NCBI GenBank assembly: GCA_963773605.1
Contig: CAVZBT010000001.1
Span: 1-64,000 of the forward strand
Direction of reading: 5' to 3'
Length of the DNA: 64,000 nt
DNA from: CAVZBT01 sp963773605
Lineage (GTDB): Bacteria > Acidobacteriota > UBA6911
Shown here: piece after piece, positions 1 through 8,021 of the stretch
Position numbering within the stretch: position 1 is the first letter of the stretch
How the letters are laid out: each line of letters opens with the position of its first letter
Translations under genes and position numbers: made by a program
Notes under the pieces: model-generated
Database searches by the model: none
What the model was told of the DNA's origin: nothing
The model's input: only the letters and a program-made list of their open reading frames with translations

Positions 1-1493
1 GCGTAAACCATCGGCGGACGGTTCGGGTCCCCCGAGAAATTTCCGACTACGATGCCGTCGGCGTGATCCTGCAACTCGGCGTCGCGTGACCAGAGGCGGC
101 TCCCGTCGTGGCGCCACAAGGCGTAGCCTATGGCGAACTCCTCTTTACCGTCGTTATCGATGTCGAACCCATACGGATAATGGCCGGTCAGGCCCGTCCC
201 GTGCCAGAGTTGCTTCAAGTCGCTCGAATAAATCCAGAAGTTGAGGTAGCGATCCTTGACCAGAATTTCACGACGTTCCTTTCCCCCGCTCAGGTTAAGG
301 AACGCGATGGAGTCGCCGGGGTGCAGTTTGTAGGGCCGCTCCCTGAGCTCGGGCCCCATCTCGGGCATCCAGACCTGCTTTTTCAGCTTCCCCGTGGCTC
401 CTTCCAGGACCTGGAGCTGGAAGTCGCGTACCAGCACTACCTCGCTCCGCCCGTCGCCGTCGATGTCATGGACCTGGAATGGTGTGTCATTGGTGAGCAG
501 GCCATTGCGGGGATCGGGGCGCCCCGATTGCCACAGCACTTTTCCTTCGAGGGTCACGGCCGTCAGACAGGAGATGTGGTCGAACGCATCGCCGCGTACG
601 CGCGGGATGTTTTGGGCGATCAGCAGGTCGGGGCGCCTGTCGCCGTCAAGATCGCCCAACCGGATGTTGCGCCCGGCACCGAATCCCGGCGTTTCAAATC
701 GTTTCCACAGCTTCGGCTTCGGGTTTCCGGCGCGCAGGGCCTGCAGTTCTTTGTCCCGCGCCGCCACGCTCCGACGGATTCCCGCGACCGCGGCGCGGGG
801 CGCGGACACGACAAATTCGGCAAAGCGGGCCGGAACGTTCGCCGCCACGCCGGCTTTCCCCTTCAGGATCTCGCTGTCGGTGGCGGCGAGCACCAGGCCG
901 TCGTCGACGAAGGCCCGAATGCGGGGCCCGTCGTTTTCAACCCGGAGTGCGTAATAGCGGGTGACGTCATAGGCGTAGGGGACTTCGGCCAGTTCCCGCC
1001 ACTCGGCGACCCGAAACGACTTCTCGAGGGGGAGGCGCACCGCCAAACGGGCGCGTGACCCGTCCTGCAGTGCGAACAGGTAATAGTGACGGTTGTGGTG
1101 GTAGCGGAAAACGAGCCCGCAAAAGTGCTCCAGCGACAATGGCCGCATTTTCACCGCGACGGTGGCGTTCGTCCACTCCGGATCCCCCGTGATCATGAGC
1201 GGGTTGTAGTGCGCGGGGCGATCGTTGACGAGGTGCTGCTCGAGATAACTCCTCCCCGCTTCGTCGCCGACGACCCAGGAGTCGTCGTGGATGATCGGAT
1301 TCGCCCAGGGTCCGAGCGGCACGCCCCGATGTGGCAGGTAGTGGTACTCCTGGATCGCGCCATTGAGTTGCCCCACCGGTTCCGACAGCATCCCGGCCGG
1401 GAAGCGCGAGAAGTCCTCCCGGAACAGTTCCTCTTCGTTGGAGCCGACAACGCCCAAGGGCACGCAAAGCAGGGCAACCAGGAATATTCGCAT
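1..1493 (-). CDS. Secreted FG-GAP/VCBS-like repeat protein, C-terminus beyond window
   Basis: Reads leftwards from an ATG at 1493 (GGAGGG just upstream) and is still open at base 1, so only about 497 N-terminal residues are visible. A signal peptide (MRIFLVALLCVPLGVVG) is followed by a beta-sandwich-like region at about 95-230, rich in W/F/Y and resembling LamG/DUF1080 folds. After about residue 260 come Asp/Gly loops: DLDGDRRPDL (281), DIDGDGRSEV (343) and DIDNDGKEEF (444). These are typical Ca-binding turns of FG-GAP/VCBS propellers, as in rhamnogalacturonan-lyase-like proteins. The likely role is periplasmic or extracellular carbohydrate binding or cleavage, but no catalytic residue can be named. 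It is divergent from the SPFH group to its right. The beginning is secure; enzymatic activity is inference. Confidence 0.75.
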   Translation of the reverse strand, partial: MRIFLVALLCVPLGVVGSNEEELFREDFSRFPAGMLSEPVGQLNGAIQEYHYLPHRGVPLGPWANPIIHDDSWVVGDEAGRSYLEQHLVNDRPAHYNPLMITGDPEWTNATVAVKMRPLSLEHFCGLVFRYHHNRHYYLFALQDGSRARLAVRLPLEKSFRVAEWRELAEVPYAYDVTRYYALRVENDGPRIRAFVDDGLVLAATDSEILKGKAGVAANVPARFAEFVVSAPRAAVAGIRRSVAARDKELQALRAGNPKPKLWKRFETPGFGAGRNIRLGDLDGDRRPDLLIAQNIPRVRGDAFDHISCLTAVTLEGKVLWQSGRPDPRNGLLTNDTPFQVHDIDGDGRSEVVLVRDFQLQVLEGATGKLKKQVWMPEMGPELRERPYKLHPGDSIAFLNLSGGKERREILVKDRYLNFWIYSSDLKQLWHGTGLTGHYPYGFDIDNDGKEEFAIGYALWRHDGSRLWSRDAELQDHADGIVVGNFSGDPNRPPMVY

Positions 1494-1589
1494 GATCCCT
1501 CCGATGTGCTTTGGAGTTCTTATATCACCCTCGGCTCTGAAAGTGTCTCTGAGTCTTTCTGCGGCGCTATGGGAGCCGTAGTGAAATTT

Positions 1590-1846
1590 GGAGTGCGGCG
1601 GCTCGACTGGCTCGACGCCGCTTTCCTGGGCGGCGCCTCGGCGCCGCCCTTCACGGGCGGATCCGCGGCATAGTGACACAGCGCAACCTGGAGTCCGGCA
1701 GCACGCATCTTCGGCGGGAAGACATCTATGACAGATCAGAAGTCAAGACACAGTTTTGCTGTCTGACCCTATCTTGACTTTCGAAGGGCGCGGGCGGCGC
1801 CCAGGCGCCGCGACCAAAGCGGCGTCGAGCCGCCACACGCCACGGC
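1590..1846. repeat. Pair of GC-rich intergenic inverted-repeat elements
   Basis: The gap between the two divergent genes holds two members of a GC-rich repeat family in opposite orientation. The left one (about 1590-1650) starts GGAGTGCGGCGGCTCGAC and ends in a GGCGGCGCC palindrome. The right one (about 1785-1842) has GGCGCCCAGGCGCC followed by GCGGCGTCGAGCCGCC. The left copy carries a small internal duplication (CTCGACTGG / CTCGACGCC). Related copies occur at 7797-7964, 12996-13021 and 62114-62545. No reading frame is convincing here. Confidence 0.7.
1740..1780. repeat. Long-arm hairpin with nested stem
   Basis: AAGTCAAGA (1740-1748) pairs perfectly with TCTTGACTT (1772-1780). Inside the loop a second stem, ACAG/CTGT, closes a TTTTG loop (1750-1762). 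It lies between two GC-rich repeats and is much richer in AT than its surroundings. It could be the end of a small mobile element or a transcript hairpin; no transposase is nearby. Confidence 0.5.
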
Positions 1847-1865
1847 ATATCCGGTAAAAATTCTC

Positions 1866-1913
1866 TTGCTTCGCACGATACTGTTTAGATATTATGGTGA
1901 TATCACTAGGAGA
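1866..1913 (+). promoter_or_regulatory. Promoter and possible operator of the SPFH operon
   Basis: TTGCTT (1866-1871) and TATTAT (1890-1895) are spaced 18 bp, a plausible sigma-70 type pair. Directly after the -10 lies the perfect palindrome GTGATATCAC (1897-1906), also part of a wider GGTGAT...ATCACC inverted repeat (1896-1918). AGGAGA (1908-1913) is the ribosome binding site for the ATG at 1922. The palindrome sits where a repressor would block transcription or translation. No regulator can be assigned; the downstream ribbon-helix-helix protein is one candidate. Confidence 0.5.
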
Positions 1914-1921
1914 TCACCCCC

Positions 1922-2789
1922 ATGCTGAGGGAAAAAGAAATCAACGGGCTGTCGGGTTGGCTGATGTTGGTGTTGCTTGTGGCTGCGCTGGGATTGTCTG
2001 TCTGGATGCTGGTTGAGGCGATTGCCGCGCAGAGCCTCTGGATCCTGTTCTGGGTGCTGGCACTGGTGTCGATCGGGGTCTGCTTCGTCGGGCTGACGCC
2101 GGTCAATCCCAACGAAGCGAAGGTGGTGCAGTTGTTCGGCCGGTACACAGGCACGCTGAAGCAGCAGGGGCTGCGGTGGGTCAATCCGCTTTCGCACCGT
2201 CGGCGGGTGTCGATGCGGGTCCGCAACTTCGAAAGCGGCAAGCTGAAGGTGAACGATCACGACGGCAACTTCGATCGAGATCGCGGCCGTGGTGGTCTGG
2301 CGTGTCGTGGAGACGGCCGAGGCGGTGTTCCAGGTGGACGATTTCGAGCACTTCGTGCATGTTCAGAGTGAGGCGGCGCTGCGGAACCTGGCGACGTCCT
2401 ACCCGTACGATACCCACGTGGACGGGGAGCCGTCGCTGCGCATGTCGGCGGGCGAGATTTCGCACAGGCTCAGCCAGGAAATCCAGGACCGGCTGGCCAA
2501 GGCCGGGGTTGAGGTGATCGAGGCGCGGATCAGCCACCTGGCGTATGCCCCGGAAATAGCGAGCGCGATGCTGCGGCGGCAGCAGGCGGGCGCGATCATC
2601 GCCGCCCGGCAGCGCATCGTGGAAGGGGCGGTCGGGATGGTGCAGATGGCGCTCGAAATGCTGAGCGAGAAGAACGTCGTGCAGCTCGACGAGGAGCGCA
2701 AGGCCGCAATGGTGAGCAACCTGCTTGTCGTCCTCTGCAGCGACCGGGATGCGCAGCCCATCGTCAATACGGGCACGCTTTACCAGTAG
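1922..2789 (+). CDS. SPFH/band-7 domain membrane protein (one frameshift)
   Basis: An N-terminal double membrane segment (about residues 15-60) is followed by the SPFH start VNPNEAKVVQLFGRYTGT and the PHB-type core, with IEIAAVVVWRV, an alanine-rich coiled helix (EIASAMLRRQQAGAIIAAR) and a C-terminal VVLCSDRDAQPIVNTGTLY. This is the stomatin/flotillin-like family, which forms oligomeric scaffolds on the inner membrane. The frame changes near base 2270: the first half is read in the frame of the ATG at 1922 and the rest one base later, as if one base were inserted after GGCAAC. All family features continue across the break, so a sequencing error is likelier than a dead gene. It heads a probable operon with the genes at 2815 and 3026. 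Confidence 0.85.
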
Positions 2790-2814
2790 GCCTGCGCGCC
2801 GGACGTGGTGCACG

Positions 2815-3021
2815 ATGGCGGAACGAAAATCATTTCTCCTGCGACTGGATCCTGCGACGCACGAAGCGCTGCAGCGCTGGGCGGATGCCGAGCTGCGCAG
2901 TCTGAACGCGCAGATCGAATTTCTCCTGCGCGGCGCGCTTCGTGAGGCGGGCCGGCTGCCCGACCCGGGTGGTCCGGGGAAAACGGGGCGCCGCAAGCCT
3001 TCGGGGACGACCACGGAGTGA
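2815..3021 (+). CDS. Small ribbon-helix-helix (Arc-like) protein
   Basis: A 68-residue protein starting MAERKSFLLRLDPATHEAL, followed by two amphipathic helices (QRWADAELRSLNAQIEFLL) and a basic, glycine/proline-rich tail. The beta strand followed by two helices is the layout of Arc/MetJ ribbon-helix-helix DNA-binding proteins. The ATG at 2815 was chosen because the fold begins there; longer in-frame starts would run back into the SPFH gene. It follows the SPFH stop by 25 bases and precedes the DUF3592-like gene by 4. SPFH genes in Acidobacteria often carry such a partner; whether it regulates the operon is not known. Confidence 0.75.
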   Translation: MAERKSFLLRLDPATHEALQRWADAELRSLNAQIEFLLRGALREAGRLPDPGGPGKTGRRKPSGTTTE

Positions 3022-3025
3022 AACG

Positions 3026-3814
3026 ATGGATCGCCCGTTCGAGAACTCGGATTGGAATCAAGGCTGGACTCCCCCGGACGGACTGGACCGGTCCGCTCCG
3101 CGCGCGGTGGGGTGGACGAGTAAGGGGAGGTTTGTGCTGTGCCTCGCGTTCGCGCTCATGGTGGGGGCGGTGGCGGCCGGGGTCGGCCTCGGGCTGGTCG
3201 CCGCCCGCGAAGCGAACTCGGCCCGTCGCTTCCGTGAGGACGCGGTATCGACCGACGCGGTGGTGCTCAGAACATGGCAAACGCGCGGTGATGCGCCGAA
3301 GCGTTGGGTTTCGTACCGATTCCATGCGGCGGGGCGCGCCTACGACGGGAGCGCCCGGATGCAGCGCGGCGCGTGGCGCGCGCTCAGCCCCGGCTCGGCG
3401 GTGCGCGTGGAGTACCTGCCTGACGACCCGCAGGCGAGCCTCCCGGCCGGGGCGGAAACGGGGCGCATGCTGCCTTGGGTCCCGGCGCTGATCTCGATCG
3501 AGTTCGTCGCCGTTGGGGGGCTGCTGCTGTGGCAACTCGGGCGGCAGCGCCGCCTGCTCGAAGAAGGGCGAGTCGTGCCGGCGGTGGTGACCGAACACGG
3601 CAGACTGGAGCGCGGCTCGCACGGCAGGGGAGCCGGCAAGAAGTACAAGTACCGTTTCGCCGTGCTCAGCGGGGCCGCCGCCGAGGGAAAGAGCGGACCG
3701 GTGAAAGAACCTCCGGATGTGGGAAGCTGCATTACGGTGATCTACGACCGGGACAACCCGCGCAGGAACGTGCCCTACCCCCTGTCGCTGGCGACGCCGC
3801 GCGGATCGGATTGA
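3026..3814 (+). CDS. DUF3592-like two-helix membrane protein
   Basis: 262 residues. Two hydrophobic segments, about residues 33-57 (FVLCLAFALMVGAVAAGVGL) and about 150-170 (ALISIEFVAVGGLLLW), flank soluble domains. The first soluble domain has the DUF3592 pattern: ...DAVVLRTWQTRG...YRFHAAGRAYDGSARM...GSAVRVEYLPDDPQASL. The C-terminal part repeats the motif (VPAVVTEHGRLERG...YKYRF...GSCITVIYDRDNPRRNVPY), so the protein looks like two DUF3592-type beta domains around the membrane helices. It starts four bases after the ribbon-helix-helix stop, so it is almost certainly co-transcribed with it. Function is unknown beyond membrane location. Confidence 0.7.
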   Translation: MDRPFENSDWNQGWTPPDGLDRSAPRAVGWTSKGRFVLCLAFALMVGAVAAGVGLGLVAAREANSARRFREDAVSTDAVVLRTWQTRGDAPKRWVSYRFHAAGRAYDGSARMQRGAWRALSPGSAVRVEYLPDDPQASLPAGAETGRMLPWVPALISIEFVAVGGLLLWQLGRQRRLLEEGRVVPAVVTEHGRLERGSHGRGAGKKYKYRFAVLSGAAAEGKSGPVKEPPDVGSCITVIYDRDNPRRNVPYPLSLATPRGSD

Positions 3815-3845
3815 CACCGGCGCCGCGCGGATCGGACAATAAAGC

Positions 3846-4772
3846 ATGCCCGAACTTCCGGATGTCGTGCTCTATGTCGAGCACCTCGACCGGCGCGTCC
3901 GCAACCAATGCCTGAGCGCTGTCCGGGTGCGGAGCCCGTTCCTCGTACGTTCCTTCGAACCGCCCCTGGCCGCCCTGCGCCACAAGCGGGTGTCAGCTGT
4001 AAGGAGGATGGGCAAGAGGATCGTCTTTTGCCTCGAGGGCGACCTCTTCATAGTCCTCCACCTGATGATTGCGGGGCGCCTCCACTGGCGGCCGCCCGGT
4101 GCGGGCATCCCCGGCAGGATCGGGCTGGCCGCGTTCGATTTCCCTGTCGGGACCCTCGTGGTGACCGAGGCAGGAACGAAGAAGCGGGCATCGCTGCACC
4201 TCGTGCGTGGAGCGGATGCGCTCTCGGCCCACGACCCTGGCGGACTCGAGGTGCTGGAGGCCGGGATCGAGCAGTTTCGGCAAGCGCTCCGGTCGGAGGT
4301 GCACACCCTGAAACGGGCCCTCACGGATCCGCGTTTGTTCAGCGGGATAGGCAACGCCTATTCCGATGAAATCCTGCATGCGGCCCGGCTGTCGCCGTTC
4401 AGGCGGAGCGACCAGTTGACGGACGAGGAGTCGCAGCGGCTTTTCATCAGCACCAGGAGTGTCCTGACGACTTGGCTTGACCGCCTTCGCGACGAGAGTC
4501 GCGACAAGTTCCCGGAAAAGGTGACCGCGTTTCGGGAGGGAATGGCCGTGCACGGACGCTACAGGGAACCGTGTCCCGATTGTGGCTCGCCGGTCCAGCG
4601 GGTGGTCTATACCGAAAACGAGACCAACTATTGCCCGACATGTCAGACGGGCGGCAGGTTGCTGGCCGACCGGTCACTGTCCCGGCTGCTGAGGTCGGAC
4701 TGGCCGAAGAGTCTCGAGGATCTGGAGGAACTCCGCCAGGCGGCGGGAAAAACGCCAACGCAGAAAGGCTGA
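3846..4772 (+). CDS. mutM: Formamidopyrimidine-DNA glycosylase (Fpg/MutM family)
   Basis: 308 residues. It removes oxidised purines from DNA and nicks the abasic site. The N-terminus MPELPDV supplies the catalytic Pro2 and Glu3. Lys57 (RRMGKRIVF) matches the conserved beta-hairpin lysine. FSGIGNAYSDEIL carries the helix-two-turn-helix Asn170. A zinc finger is formed by C243-C246 and C263-C266. One departure is clear: where Escherichia coli Fpg has the DNA-phosphate-binding Arg before TFYC, this protein has Asn (ENETNYC). The tail is about 35 residues longer than usual Fpg. These points suggest a divergent subfamily (Fpg/Nei-like) with possibly altered substrate preference. The gene stands alone and ends in a hairpin. 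Confidence 0.9.
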   Translation: MPELPDVVLYVEHLDRRVRNQCLSAVRVRSPFLVRSFEPPLAALRHKRVSAVRRMGKRIVFCLEGDLFIVLHLMIAGRLHWRPPGAGIPGRIGLAAFDFPVGTLVVTEAGTKKRASLHLVRGADALSAHDPGGLEVLEAGIEQFRQALRSEVHTLKRALTDPRLFSGIGNAYSDEILHAARLSPFRRSDQLTDEESQRLFISTRSVLTTWLDRLRDESRDKFPEKVTAFREGMAVHGRYREPCPDCGSPVQRVVYTENETNYCPTCQTGGRLLADRSLSRLLRSDWPKSLEDLEELRQAAGKTPTQKG

Positions 4773-4773
4773 G

Positions 4774-4819
4774 GACGCGGAGGGTCGCAGGGAGATGTCG
4801 ACCCCTGCGCCTCCGCGTC
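4774..4819 (+). terminator. Long GC hairpin after mutM
   Basis: GACGCGGAGG (4774-4783) pairs with CCTCCGCGTC (4810-4819), and the inner arms CGCAGGG (4786-4792) and CCCTGCG (4803-4809) extend the stem to about 17 bp. It begins right after the mutM stop and lies between two convergent genes, so it could serve both. There is no U-run, so intrinsic termination is uncertain. Confidence 0.55.
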
Positions 4820-4875
4820 TCCGTTCCGGAAATTGCACCAAAGGCGCCCTGTACGGACTTATGGGCGCACCCGCC

Positions 4876-5856
4876 TCACCGCCGCGGCCAGCGCAAACGG
4901 CGAGCCGGCTGGTTTTGCATCAGGGAACCGTAGGTGAGGCCGATGGCGTCCAGGAACTGGCCTGCGCGCCCGGCAAATCCCGTGGCCTGGGTCCCGCCGG
5001 GGACCTCGATGTGGAAATCCCGGCCACCGCGACCGCCGAAAACCTCGGATGTGCGTTTGTTGGTGTGTATGCGCAGCGAGTCGACCTGGTCGCCGCAGCG
5101 GCCGGACAGGCCGATGATGTACTCGTCGGCATCAAGGCGGAATCGGCCCTCCGTGCCCCCGCGGCCCCCGCGGCGGGCACCCTCGACGGTGTTCCCGTCC
5201 GAGGTCAAGTAGACGGCCTGAACCGAATCGATCCGGTCGCCGTAACGGACCCGGACTTCCACTATCCTCGCCCGGAGCGGAACGTCGCTGTCGGCGAATG
5301 CGGACCCGCCTCTGCCGCCCGCCAGCGTCGTTTGCTGTCCCTGTACCTGCCGGATGGTTGCGTATGCCAATCCGACCGCGTCAAGGAAATCCCCCGCCCG
5401 GCCGGTGAAGCCGACGGCCTGCGTTCCCGCGGGGACGCCGATGACGAAATCGCGGTCTCCGCCGCGCCCCCCGAAAAGTTGCGACGTCCTTCTATTGGTC
5501 TGGATGCGGAGCGAATCAATGACGTCGCCGCATCGGCCGGAGAGGCCGGTCACGTACTCGCCGGGGTCCAAACGGAAAATGTCCAGTCTGCCGCCCGAGC
5601 CCCCGTGCCGCGGGGTCATGATGGTCCTTCCATCGGGAAGCGCCAGGAGCATCTGAACCGAATCCACGTGGTCACCCGACCTGACGTGCACCTCGGCCAC
5701 CCGTGTCCCTGGCTGCGGTTCGGGATCGGAAAAGCCGCCGCCGCCTCGTCCGCCCGCGATGTCGGTCAACCCGGACTGGGGGGGAGCCCCGGCCGAAATG
5801 CCTGGGATCAGCAACACCAGCATGATGAACGTCACCTGGCAAATTGATCGAGACAC
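4876..5856 (-). CDS. Secreted protein with two jacalin-like lectin domains
   Basis: 326 residues from a GTG at 5856, chosen because AAGGAGG lies five bases upstream and a signal peptide follows immediately (SICQVTFIMLVLLIPGISAGA). The mature protein is two tandem units of about 140 residues. Each has the jacalin pattern: GGRGG..F at the start (AGGRGGGGFSD and AGGRGGSAFAD), a strand ending RSGDHVDSVQ or RYGDRIDSVQ, GEY(V/I)(T/I)GLSGRCGD, and a late FxGRAGxFLDAxGL. Jacalin-related lectins bind mannose- or galactose-type glycans. The protein is probably exported and binds a surface or host/plant glycan. It is divergent from the DoxX gene, 151 bases apart. Confidence 0.8.
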   Translation of the reverse strand: MSRSICQVTFIMLVLLIPGISAGAPPQSGLTDIAGGRGGGGFSDPEPQPGTRVAEVHVRSGDHVDSVQMLLALPDGRTIMTPRHGGSGGRLDIFRLDPGEYVTGLSGRCGDVIDSLRIQTNRRTSQLFGGRGGDRDFVIGVPAGTQAVGFTGRAGDFLDAVGLAYATIRQVQGQQTTLAGGRGGSAFADSDVPLRARIVEVRVRYGDRIDSVQAVYLTSDGNTVEGARRGGRGGTEGRFRLDADEYIIGLSGRCGDQVDSLRIHTNKRTSEVFGGRGGRDFHIEVPGGTQATGFAGRAGQFLDAIGLTYGSLMQNQPARRLRWPRR

Positions 5857-5921
5857 TGTAGCCTCCTTAGAATGTGGTAATTTGATGCCCAGCCAGAGAG
5901 TAGTACCCTTTGTATGCAATG

Positions 5922-5935
5922 TTCAAGAACTTGAA
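5922..5935. promoter_or_regulatory. 14-bp palindrome between lectin and doxX genes
   Basis: TTCAAG-AA-CTTGAA is a perfect inverted repeat in the short divergent gap. On the minus strand, TTGAAC overlapping it could be a -35 for the lectin gene with TACTCT about 18 bases on, but the match is weak. It could be a shared operator; this is inference from position and symmetry only. Confidence 0.35.
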
Positions 5936-6007
5936 GAGAGAAGACGGGAGCCGGCAGCCGGAAGCCAGGACTGCCCTGAAGAGGCTTTCTTTTGGAGGAG
6001 GATTGCG

Positions 6008-6415
6008 GTGAAATTGCGTACACTCTCTCGATTCCAGCCGTATGCCTTGTCGCTGCTGCGCATGGTTGCGGGCTTCACATTCTCGCTGCACGGCCTTCAG
6101 AAGCTGTTCGGGTTGTTTGGGGGGATGGGAGGCAAGGGGGCGACCGCCGACCTGTTTTCGTTGGTCTGGGTGGCGGGGGTGCTGGAGGGTTTTGGCGGTT
6201 TGCTGATCTTCATCGGTCTTTTTACCAGGCCGACTGCGTTCATCCTGTCGGGCCAGATGGCTGTGGCGTACTTCATGGCGCACGCGCCCCGGAGCTTCTG
6301 GCCGCTTGTGAACGGCGGGGAATTGGCGGCTTTGTACAGCTTTGTTTTCCTCTACCTGGTCTTCGCCGGACCCGGGCCCTGGAGTCTCGACAAGACTGCC
6401 CGAAATGCCGGGTAA
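6008..6415 (+). CDS. DoxX-family membrane protein
   Basis: 135 residues from a GTG at 6008 preceded by GGAGGAG at 5994-6000. Four hydrophobic segments fill the protein. The first holds the family signature LLRMVAGFTFSLHGLQKLFG; later parts include GVLEGFGGLLIFIGLFTRPTAFIL and GELAALYSFVFLYLVFAGPGPWSLD. DoxX proteins are small inner-membrane proteins linked to quinone or thiosulphate redox reactions and to redox stress, often without a proven function. It is a single-gene unit; the next gene starts 270 bases later. Longer in-frame starts would run into the lectin promoter and lack a ribosome binding site. Confidence 0.85.
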   Translation: MKLRTLSRFQPYALSLLRMVAGFTFSLHGLQKLFGLFGGMGGKGATADLFSLVWVAGVLEGFGGLLIFIGLFTRPTAFILSGQMAVAYFMAHAPRSFWPLVNGGELAALYSFVFLYLVFAGPGPWSLDKTARNAG

Positions 6416-6687
6416 ATCCGGGGTCGGACCCGGGGGATCGGGCCGTTACCGCCCCGCCTCGGGCTTTAGTCCAATGGAGCTGCCGACCTGTGCCGCAGGG
6501 CCCCCGGCGAAAGTTCGACTGGGGCGCCCCCTCGCGCTGGCCGGCGCCGGTGTGGGGGTGTATCATTTCTGAGGCGTCCCGTACTTCCTCCCGCTCTCAT
6601 GGACGGGCGGCACGCGCAACGGTACCGCTCGACTCCGCCTGGTCGTCGCGCCGGAACCGAAAATTACTTTAAGGAGAACTCCGTCTC

Positions 6688-7755
6688 ATGACTGTCCGCA
6701 CCCTTATACGAGTCCTCGGTCTTATGGCAATCCTTGCATCGACTGCGCTGGCGCAGCAGCCGGCGGCGCCTGCTCAGGCGCCTCCAGCCCAGGCGACGCC
6801 AGCACCGCCTCCGGCTTCAGACGCCGGGAAGGGCGATCCGGTCGTGGCCCGGGTTCAAGGCGAACCGATTACCGAGAAAGAGGTTTTGATCGTGATCGAG
6901 CAGATCACTGCCGGTCAGCCGGCCACGCCCGAGCAGCAGCAGAAAAAGAACGTCCTCTTCTATAAGAACGCCCTCGACAGCCTGATCGCCCAGATCCTCC
7001 TCAAGCATGAAGGGCAGGAGAAGAAACTCAGCGTGGATCAGGGCAAGGCCGACGAGCACTTCAAAACGCTCGTGGCGCGGTTCCCTTCGGAGGAGCAGTT
7101 CCGGCAGGCACTAGCGAAGCAGGGCCTGACCGAAGCCGACTTGCGCCGCTCAATCAGGGACAGCCTCTTGCTTCAGCAGGTAGTCGACGAAAACGTCAAG
7201 GACGTCCCCGCCCCGACCGAGGAGCAGATCAAGCGCTTCTACGACGAGAACCCCAAGTATTTCGAGCAGCCCGAGCAGGTGCATGCGGCCCACATCCTCC
7301 TGAAGATTGACGCGCAGACCACTCCCGAGAAGAAAGCCGAAGCCCGGCAGAAGATCGATGCACTCCGTGCCGACATCGAAAGCAAAAAAATGTCGTTCGA
7401 GGATGCGGCGAGGCAAAACTCGCAGGATCCGGGAAGCGCACCCAAGGGCGGGGATCTCGGGTTTTTTGCGCGGGGCCAGATGGTCAAGCCCTTTTCAGAT
7501 GCCGCGTTCGGCGCCCAGCCCGGCACCCTGACCCCGGTGGTCGAGTCCCAGTTCGGCTATCATCTGATCAAGGTCATCGAGAGCAAGCCCGCGGGCAAGA
7601 AACCGCTCGAGACGATCAAGGCGGATATTTCGGAGTTCCTCAGCCGCAAGGCCAAGGAAGAAGCCCTGCAGAAGCACGTCCAGGATCTCAAGTCGAAGGC
7701 GCCGGTCGAAATGGTCATGTCCGACGACGAGTGGAGCCGCCGCAACTCGAAATAA
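6688..7755 (+). CDS. Periplasmic peptidyl-prolyl isomerase (SurA/PpiC type)
   Basis: 355 residues with a signal peptide (residues 1-22, ending STALAQ) and a Pro/Ala-rich linker to about residue 48. A SurA-like chaperone region follows at about 50-190 (VVARVQGEPITEKEV, later FYKNALDSLIAQ). A parvulin domain lies at about 198-298, with the markers VHAAHILLK, SQDPGSAPKGGDLGFF and FGYHLIKVIE. Such proteins help fold outer-membrane and secreted proteins. The start follows AAGGAG at 6671 by 11 bases. The 272 bases before it are GC-rich with no clear gene. It is convergent with the glycosyltransferase genes on its right. Confidence 0.9.
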   Translation: MTVRTLIRVLGLMAILASTALAQQPAAPAQAPPAQATPAPPPASDAGKGDPVVARVQGEPITEKEVLIVIEQITAGQPATPEQQQKKNVLFYKNALDSLIAQILLKHEGQEKKLSVDQGKADEHFKTLVARFPSEEQFRQALAKQGLTEADLRRSIRDSLLLQQVVDENVKDVPAPTEEQIKRFYDENPKYFEQPEQVHAAHILLKIDAQTTPEKKAEARQKIDALRADIESKKMSFEDAARQNSQDPGSAPKGGDLGFFARGQMVKPFSDAAFGAQPGTLTPVVESQFGYHLIKVIESKPAGKKPLETIKADISEFLSRKAKEEALQKHVQDLKSKAPVEMVMSDDEWSRRNSK

Positions 7756-7796
7756 TCATGGTTACCGTGCCGTTCACGGCGCGGCCGAGGCCCGTG

Positions 7797-7964
7797 TGGA
7801 GTGCGGCGGCTCGACGCCGCTTTGTGGGCGGCGCCTGGCCGCCGCCGCTGGCCGGGTCCGCCCGTATCCGTCGTGTCCTCCACCGAGATGGCGCTGCGTT
7901 ACCGGGCCGCGCTTCCGCGTTGAAGAGGGCGGCGCCGAGCCAGCCGAGCCGCCGCACTCCAGAG
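7797..7964. repeat. GC-rich intergenic inverted repeat
   Basis: The outer arms are near-complementary: GTGTGGAGTGCGGCGGCTCG at the left and GAGCCGCCGCACTCCA at the right, about 125 bases apart. Inner GGCGGCGCC palindromes sit on each side. It belongs to the same family as 1590-1846, 12996-13021 and 62114-62545. It fills the gap between two convergent genes. Confidence 0.7.
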
Positions 7965-7991
7965 CGCTTTCGTGGTGAAAACACGAAAGCG
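7965..7991. terminator. Bidirectional-type hairpin between convergent genes
   Basis: CGCTTTCGTG (7965-7974) and CACGAAAGCG (7982-7991) form a perfect 10-bp stem with a 7-base GTGAAAA loop. It lies between the foldase gene and the oppositely oriented GT-C gene. There is no U-tract, so it may rather protect 3' ends or work with Rho. Confidence 0.55.
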
Positions 7992-8021
7992 GAACGAGGT
8001 GACGGAATCTGTCTCTGAGGG

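Noticed and set aside
1740..1780. Insertion sequence end
   Set aside because: Hairpin is suggestive, but there is no transposase or target duplication within the window.
6416..6687. A riboswitch or small RNA before the foldase gene
   Set aside because: GC-rich with some short inverted repeats, but no match to a known riboswitch core was recognised.
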